A DNA stretch of 64,000 nt. It comes from Heterocephalus glaber (Eukaryota; Chordata; Mammalia; Rodentia; Bathyergidae). A program made the position numbers and the translations under genes. Numbering within the stretch: position 1 is the first letter of the stretch; every line of letters starts with the position of its first letter. Where the stretch lies: assembly GCF_000247695.1 (NCBI RefSeq), contig NW_004624751.1:20062562-20126561 (forward strand), written 5' to 3'. A model generated the notes under the pieces. It was not told the origin of the DNA and ran no database searches. It saw nothing but the letters and a program-made list of their open reading frames with translations. This document shows positions 56,217 to 64,000 of the stretch, one piece after another.

Positions 56217-59060
56217 AATAAGAGACTAAGACATCTTCTTACTCTGAAATTCTGTTTTAAACCATTGAGGCAGCATTAAATATTCATATTTCAGTTTTAG
56301 AAGGTGTAGGCGTTTTGCTCTTTGCCTTGTCTGCTATACTATTGTCTGGATATTCGACACACAGACTTAAAGCTTTAGCGATCTAATATAACACTTGGTT
56401 GACCATCGATGCCATAATGAATATAAAAAACTGTAGTGAGACTATGCCTTTACTAATAAGATAGATCTAATTAGAAAATGATATTGAGGCTTTCAGCCAC
56501 TCCCACTTCCCAAGTCACAACTCGGACAAGTGTAAATACAGTAAAGCGTGATTTGCATTTAGATCTAAGTAGTGACCAGGAAAAAAAAAAGAAAGGAAAT
56601 GCACAAGACAGCTAAGTTGAACACCTCCCACACACTTTTAAAAAAGATCTGGTAATAAATTAATGCCTCAGGCTCTCTACTATATTTTTGTCAGATGTAT
56701 GCCCTAAGAGAAACCAATATCTAATTTTTATCATTATATCTTATGAAGGGAAACTTGATACTTTTTTGTAACCCCGAGAACTCTCCATTGCAAAACTCTA
56801 TTATTTGGGGAGGGGTAGAATCTAGAAGTGCAAGAGTTAAAGACTTCACTTTAAATGACAAAAGCTGAACGCTTCACCCCACTTTCACTCTCTCTCCATT
56901 CATGCTTTCATTGTGCACGATTTCAGCTTTCTGAGCTCTTCTACTACCTGCCCCTAATTTGTATTCCTAGGAAGGAGCCTGACTGATTATTTTGCATTTG
57001 TGAGCTAACGCTGATGAGCTTCCTCCTCTAGAGAAGCGGAGAGGAAACGCCGTCGGGCCAGGATGGGGGTGGGAGTGAAGGTGAAGGCTCGCTGGGAGAG
57101 TCCTGCTGAATTTTAACCTTGAGTGCTTCTTCCAGAGCTCCTAACGAAGCCTTCCTGGTTTTGAGAAATAAGATACTCTGTGAAAACTCCTGTGTATGTA
57201 CATATTTGAACTAAATGGGTTAGCCGAAATTTGAATTTAGGGAAATTATTTAGTTGTAATACTCACTTAAGATAATAATGTATAAAATTTTCAAACTACT
57301 GTACAAGAATGCCTCAGGAGAACTACTGTAAGTTGTGAAAGAATAGATTTACTGCACTTGGGGACAGGAGGAAAGAAGGAAAATGTTAAATGTTTTACCA
57401 AAATGAAGGGAGAATTTTTTTCGTTATTAATAGAATTTGGGAAACAAAAATGTACACAGGAAATCATTTTGACTGAAATAATCTTATTGGAGATCTTTGT
57501 AGTTTACAAATAATACCTTCATTTAGTTCGCCCAGTGATTTACTTTATCTGAGGACACAACTCAAATGAAATGAATGAAATACTTCTGATCTTGCATTTG
57601 TAAGGCAAAAGAACAATGTACTCTCATATAAGGAGTAAACAGCAGTGCGAAGATGACAGCCCCATTATGAATAATTAGTACGTGTGGTCTAGCTTTTAAT
57701 TAACTAAGGGGGTGCTAAAACACTCATTGAAAGAAGGCTGCTGTGACCCCTTTCTGCAGTTGTATTCATTAACCAAAGAGCTAGAGGAAAATTTCATTAT
57801 TCTCCTGGTTTTATTCAAATTCAATTTTCTAATGAAAGGCATAGAATATTACTACCTTTGCTTGATCAGTAATTGTTAAAAGTTGTTATGTGGCTCTTTT
57901 TGAAAATGAGAGTAAATGCTATCATTTTACATAAACTAAAATTAAGAACCAATACCTCTGGTATTCTGAGAGAGAATGTGAAAGAAATTTGAAAGAGGCA
58001 TTCATTCAGGATATCTCAAATCAGTACAGATCTGAAGCAAAAGGCCAGAAATCAGAATCATTGTTCAAACATAGCATCCATCTACTTAGTGCAAGCTGCT
58101 CAAATAAACATTGATTCTGTGATTTGGCATGTCCTTGAACTCTGTTTTAGCTCTATTATTTTTAAAATTAGACTAACTCATACTTTAAAAAATGATTTAC
58201 ATGGCTTTAAAAATATCAAAAGGGGATTATTGCTTGCCATTAATTGTACAAAAAATACTTGTTGATTTACTACCAAATCCTCTGTAGTTACACTTTTTTG
58301 ATTAGTAATATCTGCCCTCCCAAATGATGCTTTTTCCCTCTCCTAATATTACACACGATGGGGTTGGTTTGAAATACAAGTAAGCTATATGTAACAGCTA
58401 CATGAATTTACAATAGACGAAGACAAATAATGCTTAAGCCTGAAGATTCCTGTTAACCTGGCAAACATAGCTTAAAGAACACATGAAAGAAAGCCATGTG
58501 CTTCCTGGCTGGTCCCCCAGTGTGCCCTGCAATTTCAGTGTAGGCAGTATCCTAGAGTTGATTTTCTCTGTCAAGGGTCTAATATTTGTTCCTTTACTTC
58601 ATCCAAAGAGCTGAAAACTGACCATTATACTCATTTGTTATTTATTCTGCTACTCATTTATCAATACTTGGCAACACATTTTATGCCAGGTTCTATGGTG
58701 AGAAAGATTTGTGCTTTTAAGGCCCTTCAGTAGTATCGAAGGTAATGCCATCAGAGTAATAAAAATGTGCAAAAACGGAAAAAGAAAAAAGATTGCATGT
58801 GTGCACAAGAAACTATGAAAGTTTAAACAAATCTTAAAGATAGAATTACACACCAAAAATAAAAACAAAATAAAAGAAAAATACCTCACACTCTGGAGAT
58901 GGCAACAGGAATTTGACAAAGAACTTTCTGAAGCCAGCAGCCTAGACATTCCTATATGGATATTATAATCATTCGGAGCAGGCAGCCTCTCTCCAAGAAT
59001 AAAGATATTAAAACAATTAATAAGTATAGAAAATATCTATGTTTATTTCGTTTTGGTTTT
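56217..59060. other. SINE-free noncoding interval, candidate regulatory DNA
   Basis: About 2.8 kb with no recognised transposable element. A GC-richer patch lies at 57000-57110. Segment 57600-57860 is dense in TAAT/ATTA cores (gaataattagtacg, tttaattaactaagg). Possible distal enhancer; conservation not testable here. Confidence 0.35.
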
Positions 59061-59205
59061 TGGTAGTTTGTTTGAGACAGGGTGTCACTATGTAGACTAG
59101 GCTGGCTTTGAACTCCCTATTGTAGGTCAATCTGACCTCAAACTCACTACTTTCTTGTCTCAGCCTCCTGAGCACATTACAGATATGAGCCACCAAACAG
59201 AGTTG
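59061..59205 (-). repeat. B1 SINE
   Basis: gagacagggtgtcactatg, taggctggctttgaactcc, cctcagcct-like ctcagcctcctgagcacat; right-half duplication partly retained. Confidence 0.82.
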
Positions 59206-60015
59206 GAAATAATTCTTTTCACTTAAAAAATATCATTAGGTTTCATTTCTTAATGACTGTCTTTGAGACAGATGTACATGATTACAAGAGACTGATTAAA
59301 ATTTTCAATGGACTTTATAAACTACAGAAAGCAGACTTTATTCTCAACTATCTTGATAAGTGTAGAGAGCATGGCAGCATGGAGAGTGACTGAGCTCAAC
59401 TACAATGCGGCATGAACAGGTGGGAATCTATTATTGAGAAACAGCTGAGGGTTTGTGAACAGAAGATTATCGAGACATACCAGTAAGAAAGACTCTGGCT
59501 AATCTGATTTAACAAGGCTTTGCTAAGGACAAAGCCAGGGTGACCAGACATCATGTAAGGGTTGGTAGAGGATGAGAAATTTGATTAGATATCCAGGGTG
59601 ATCAGATATGGAAAATGGGGATCCTTGCTAAAGAATTTAGCAATTCTTGCTAAACTGGATTTTAGCACACATCTCTTTGTCAGGGTTGACGAAGGCTCTT
59701 CTCTAGCACTGCTAAGTCTTGATCTTCAGAGGCTGTGTATGGTAAATGGTATTTTCATCAAATGACATGCAGAAGTTGTCTTTTAACAAGAAGAAAGACA
59801 CTTAAATAATATTTTAAATCACAATTCAAGGGCTTTAATAAACAAACAAACCATGACCAGTAGTTTTTGCTCACCTTTCTAGCCCCATAGAAATCATCAG
59901 TCTTACGTTAACCCTTGCTTGTGATAGCCTTTCAGATATACTTCACTTCCTATCTATTTTCCACAGTTACGATCCTCCCTTCTGCTGCCTGCATTATCTG
60001 TGAGAATAACAAATA
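59206..60015. other. noncoding interval
   Basis: No repeat or gene recognised. Confidence 0.4.
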
Positions 60016-60200
60016 CAAGCCAGATGTGGTGGCACATGCCTATAATCCCAGCACTGTGGGAAGCCGAGGTAGGAAGATGGCAAGTTCAAGCCTTGGGCAA
60101 CCTAGCGAGACCTCATCTCAAAATAAATAATAAAAAAGATGTAGCTCAGTGCAAAGGCCCTGGGCTCAATCCTCAGTATCACACACATATACAAAAATAC
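60016..60200 (+). repeat. B1+ID dimer (B1-dID-like), plus orientation
   Basis: B1 left monomer (agatgtggtggcacatgcc, agcgagacctcatctcaaa), an A-rich linker, then an ID-like right monomer (gatgtagctcagtgcaaag, gggctcaatcctcagtatc). It shows the dimer order directly on the plus strand. Confidence 0.8.
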
Positions 60201-60391
60201 TGTAATACTCTCCTTTCAGTAGGCCTCAGTGGCATCCCCACTCCCATAAAGTCAACCCCCAATCTGCCTGCAGTTAAGTGGGATCTTCCCAGCCCTAACC
60301 ACTTACCTCCCAGGGGCATCCCCTAAAACTCTCTACTTCCTTAAAGTTCAAGTCCTGTCCTCACTTGGGTCCTCATAATCCAGGGTCCATG

Positions 60392-60541
60392 ATGTTTTGT
60401 TTTCTGAGACAGGGTTTTGCTCTGTAATTCAGACTGGGCTTGAATTTACTATCTAGCCCAGGCTGGCCTTGAACTCATGGCGATCCTCCTGTCTCAGACT
60501 CCCGAGTGCTAGTGTTATAGATGTGCACCACCAGGACCAGT
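60392..60541 (-). repeat. B1 SINE with internal duplication
   Basis: tgagacagggttttgctct, cagactgggcttgaattta, caggctggccttgaactca, tgcaccaccaggaccagt. Confidence 0.9.
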
Positions 60542-61154
60542 GCAAGACCCATGACTTTGAGCAGATACTTCCCCTCATCAGATATATAGCTTCCTATATG
60601 TTTTCTTCTATCTCAATATCATCTCTATGAAGCTTTCCCCAAACTCCTCACCTTTCGTTGTGGTTTCCTTATGTGCCCACATACTCTGAACATGACTCTG
60701 TTATAAAAGTAATTTATAGAGCTGCAGGTATTTGCTTACTTGTGTGGCATAATAACATCTCCTCCCTCATTATTTATCTCTGTCTTTTTCCTGATTTAAG
60801 TCACAGAGATTTAAAACCTGAATTTCCTGGGTGAAAGGAGTGTCATTTGTTACTCTTAAGGAGCCTTTTGACCATAATGAATTTATGCTAATGAAATAAC
60901 TGAGCCTTTAGCAAGTTTCAAGAGAAGGATCACACCAGAAGGACCAAGTATGTGATCAGAAGTTTGGAATTTTCCACTCCATCCCCAACCCAACTTCCAG
61001 AAAGGAAAGTCACCCTGGAGATTGAATTTAAACATGGTCAATGATTTAATTCATTGCCTAGTCCTGAGATCTCTGGAAAAGTAAATAAGCTCAGCTGAAC
61101 TAACTCTCTGATTGATAAGCAGCACCTAGATGTGCTGTGAGAGTGGCAAGCATC
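60542..61154. other. noncoding interval
   Basis: Possible L2 trace near 60620-60680 (gaagctttccccaaactcc); otherwise nothing. Confidence 0.35.
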
Positions 61155-61929
61155 TTTTGTTGTTGAGTAGGAGTTCTTTATATATATTAGATATTAAACT
61201 TGTATCAAATACATAATCTACACATTTTTTCCCTGTGGGTCATCTTTGCATTCATTTGCCTCCTGTATATTTTCTATCACATTAAAAAAAATTGTCAAAT
61301 CCAAAGCCATGCAGATTTGCCCCTAAATTTTCTTTTAAGACTTTTGTAGTTTTAGCTCTTAAATTTAAGTCCTTGACACATTTGGTGTTAATTTTTGTAT
61401 ATAATGTAAGGCGCGAATCCAACTTCATATATTGTTATTGTTTTGTTCATGTTGATAGCTAGTTTCCCTAGCACCATTGGTTGAAGAGACTGTTCTTTCC
61501 CTTTTGCAACATCTTGGCACTATTGTGAAACTCAGTTGGTCATTAAGATAAACATTTCTTTCTAGGCTTTCACTTCTATTTCAAAGCTCTACAATCTATT
61601 CTGATGCCAACATTTTACTATTTTGATTTCTGTAGCTTCATAATAAGTTAGGAAATCAAATATTGGGAGACCTCTAAATGTTCTTTTTCAAGATTATTTT
61701 GGTTATTCTGTATTGTGTATGAATTTATGATGACTTATTTCTTTAAAAATAGTGTGGGATTTTGATAGATATTGCATTGAATCTGTATATACTTTGGGAT
61801 AATATGCTAAGAATGCTGTCTTTCAATCCATTAACATGGAATGTCTTTCTGCTTATCTAGCACTTTCTTAAATTTTTCAATACTATTTTATAGATTTTCA
61901 GTCCTGATAGTTCTTGATTGAATTTATTT

Positions 61930-62040
61930 TCCTTCCCTCCTTCCTTCCTTCTTTCTTCCTTTCTTTCTACAGTTAGAATTGACCTTGGGGCCTTGCATAT
62001 TCTATACAAGCACTCTACTACGGAGCTACATCATAGTCCC
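61930..62040 (-). repeat. old ID-type SINE with (TTCC)n tail in L1
   Basis: A TTCC/TTTC tract, agaattgaccttggggcct, ctactacggagctacatca; inserted in the antisense L1. Confidence 0.7.
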
Positions 62041-62631
62041 TTCTTTGGTAAATTTATTTCTAAGTATTTTATTCTTTTTGAAGCCCTTACATATGGAAGT
62101 GTTTGGATTGTTTATTGTTAAAGTATAGAAATACAAGATTTTTGCATGTTGATATTGTACCGTGAAACTTTGTTGAATTTATTAGCTATAACATTTTTTT
62201 TTCTTGTACATTAGTTAGGAGCTTCTACATATACAGGCTACCTATGAATAGAAACATTTTTAATTCTTCCTTAATATTTACCTTATCAAATTGGTTTGGG
62301 TAGAACTTTCAGTGCTATATTGAGTGGAAGAAGTGAAAATAGGCATTCTTTTCTGGTCCCTTGTGTTTTTTTGTTTTTCCTCACTTATTTATGAATTTTC
62401 TGGTTTGTCCCATTTTCAAACTCTAGTTCCACTCAACATGGTTGGAAAAGATATTTTGTATGATCACAATCTCTTACAATTTATGTGAACTTGCTCTGTG
62501 GCCTAAAATATTGCTTCTCTTGGACAATATTCTTTGTACACTTGAGAAAAATCATATGGTAGCTTTTTTTTGAGTGGAATAGTCTATAGATCTGTAAGTT
62601 CTAATAGGTTTGTACTGTGTTTAAGTCCTCC

Positions 62632-62722
62632 TTTTTTTTTTTTTTTTTTTTACCGGGGATCGAACTGGGGACCTTGCTCTTGTGAGGCAGAGGGCAGAAC
62701 CACTGAGCTAAATCCTGGGCCC
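62632..62722 (-). repeat. ID-type SINE (3' unit of composite insertion)
   Basis: T20 run, taccggggatcgaactggg, accactgagctaaatcctg, ggccc. No own TSD; shares the outer duplication at 62624-62631 and 62850-62857 with the next unit. Confidence 0.92.
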
Positions 62723-62759
62723 TTGCATTCTATTTCTAAGGTCTCTTAACATAAACTCA

Positions 62760-62849
62760 TTTTTTTTTTTTTTTTGTACCAGGGATCGAACTCGGGACCT
62801 TGCTCTTGCAAGGCAGGCCCCGGAACCACTGAGCTAAATCCCTGGCCCT
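62760..62849 (-). repeat. ID-type SINE (5' unit of composite insertion)
   Basis: T16 run, gtaccagggatcgaactcgg, accactgagctaaatccct, ggccc. Separated from the unit at 62632 by a 37-nt spacer that is not L1. Confidence 0.92.
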
Positions 62850-63352
62850 AGTCCTCCATTTTTCAATTGATCCATGGTCTGGTTATTCTTTTCATAGTGA
62901 AAGTAGGCTATTGAAGATTACAATTATTATTGTGCAAATATTTATTTCTTCCTTCAATTCTGTCAAGTTTTGTTTCATATATAATTTGGCTTTGTTGCTA
63001 GGTTTATACTTTAGAAAATACTTGTCGTATCTTCTTGGTGTGCTATAACTTTTATTTTTTTATTTTTATTTTTTGATTAAAGAAAGAACTCTAGTTTTTA
63101 ATAGTTTTGATCATTATGTTATAACTTTTATTAATTATAATGTCATTCTTTGTCTCCTTCAATATCTTCTTAAAATCCATTTTCCGATATTATAGTCACA
63201 TTGTCTCTTGTTCACTATATGATAGAATATTATTTTACATATTTTGTTTTAACATTCTTTGTGTTTTTACATCAAAATGATATAGAGGTGTATATTTTTA
63301 AAAGGTTTATTGTTCCAATTTCTGCCTTTTAATTTAACAGTTGATATATTGA

Positions 63353-63512
63353 GCCAGGCATGGTGGTGCACGCCTGTAATCCCAGCACTCGGGAGGCTGA
63401 GGTAAGAGGATCCCTGAGAGTTCAAGGCCAAGCTGGGCTACATAGTGAGTTCAAGTGCAGCCTGGCCTGCATAATGAGACCTTGTCTCAAAACAAACAAA
63501 AACAAGAACAAG
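63353..63512 (+). repeat. B1 SINE with internal duplication and TSD
   Basis: gccaggcatggtggtgcac, actcgggaggctgaggtaa, duplicated right half, agaccttgtctcaaaacaa. TSD agttgatatattga (63339-63352) and agttgatacattga (63513-63526). Confidence 0.95.
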
Positions 63513-63584
63513 AGTTGATACATTGAAAGTACTAGATATCCTAAAAATATGATGAATCTTTAAATAAATAATTTTATTTTAATA

Positions 63585-63985
63585 ATACCTTGCCATTAAT
63601 CCCCCTCAAAATACATTCCCCCTCATTTTGAACACACTTATCCCATAATTTTTGCCAGTTTCCAAAGTAGTTTACAGTTTACATTTGTGGCAATTTCTAT
63701 CAAATAAAGACAGTATGGAGTGTCTTCATCCACCTTATTCACTGGATCTGGTTCTTCTCCAACATCAAAATGACCATGAAAAGATAAACATTTTGAATGC
63801 ATTCAGGGCATCATGGCATTCAAGACAGTGCAACTAAAGACACCCACAAAAGAGGACTTCCAGTACTGCTTCAGAAAGTGGCAAGAAAGGTGGGACAAAC
63901 GTGCTTGAAGAGAAGAGTATTATGAGGACATTAATGGCAATGTGTCTTTCATTGTAATAAGTTTTTTTAAAAAAATTTAAACATT
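63585..63985 (+). pseudogene. mariner transposase relic (C-terminal half)
   Basis: Decayed reading: HPPYSLDL at about 63730 (catalytic aspartate region of mariner), then KEDFQYCFRKWQERWDK at about 63844-63894, EYYEDINGN and an AT-rich terminus (tttttttaaaaaaatttaaa). Frames shift and a stop interrupts. Same family as 11220-11860. Confidence 0.72.
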
Positions 63986-64000
63986 TATCCTACTTTTATC

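Larger units (their letters stand above)
61155..63338 (-). mobile_element. old LINE-1 ORF2 relic (antisense)
   Basis: The plus strand reads the complement of L1 ORF2 from near its 3' end inward: ggagttctttatatatatta, ctagcaccattggttgaag, gatattgcattgaatctgt, ccgtgaaactttgttgaat, catggttggaaaagatatt, tcttccttcaattctgt-like blocks in L1 order. It has many stops. It hosts three ID insertions (61935, 62632, 62760). Confidence 0.85.

Overview
This window is mammalian nuclear DNA, almost certainly rodent. It holds one intact protein-coding gene, SPRY2 (Sprouty homolog 2) on the plus strand, set in a gene-poor, AT-rich neighbourhood. The rodent call rests on two abundant SINE families. One is a tRNA-derived ID-type element whose RNA-sense body ends in a ggtaccaaaa-like junction. 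The other is a B1 (7SL-derived) monomer with an internal duplication of its right half, plus B1+ID dimers of the B4/B1-dID type. The ID subfamily makes me think of a Castorimorpha rodent (for example beaver), but that species guess is from memory and tentative.

Layout. 1-24.2 kb: noncoding flank with many scattered SINEs, three MaLR-like solo LTRs, MIR and L2 relics, a decayed mariner in inverted arrangement (11.2-11.9 kb) and a 3'-truncated U6 snRNA pseudogene with perfect 12-bp flanking repeats (16.9 kb). 24.2-37.1 kb: a stretch of about 13 kb with no recognisable ID or B1 SINE, containing the SPRY2 locus. Within it are an upstream CpG-rich block with a near-perfect CTCF motif (27.08 kb), a CpG-island promoter (about 28.3-29.1 kb), a noncoding first exon (proposed donor at 29456/29457), a G-rich intron of about 2.8 kb, and exon 2 from 32221. 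Exon 2 carries the whole 315-codon reading frame (32272-33219) and an AU-rich 3'UTR of about 0.8 kb ending near an ATTAAA signal at 33997. 37-64 kb: noncoding flank with SINEs, several 5'-truncated LINE-1 3' ends (42.5-44.1, 47.9-48.2, 52.2-52.5 kb), a long antisense LINE-1 ORF2 relic (61.2-63.3 kb), and a second mariner relic at the right edge.

How it works together. SPRY2 is a feedback inhibitor of receptor tyrosine kinase/Ras-ERK signalling. The sequence shows several possible layers of control: a CpG promoter, a short uORF overlapping the start codon, seed matches for miR-21, miR-27 and miR-23, a Pumilio element, and paired AU-rich elements in the 3'UTR. Some SINE-poor flanking stretches look like candidate distal regulatory DNA, but that needs cross-species alignment. 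I found no other credible protein-coding gene; apart from LINE-1 and mariner remnants, the other open frames look like chance frames in GC-rich or repeat DNA. I did not find evidence of a new biological system. The most unusual items are a composite two-SINE insertion with one outer target-site duplication (62.6-62.9 kb), a 19-bp perfect inverted-repeat hairpin (39.24-39.32 kb), and a poly(A)-only insertion flanked by direct repeats (39.8 kb).
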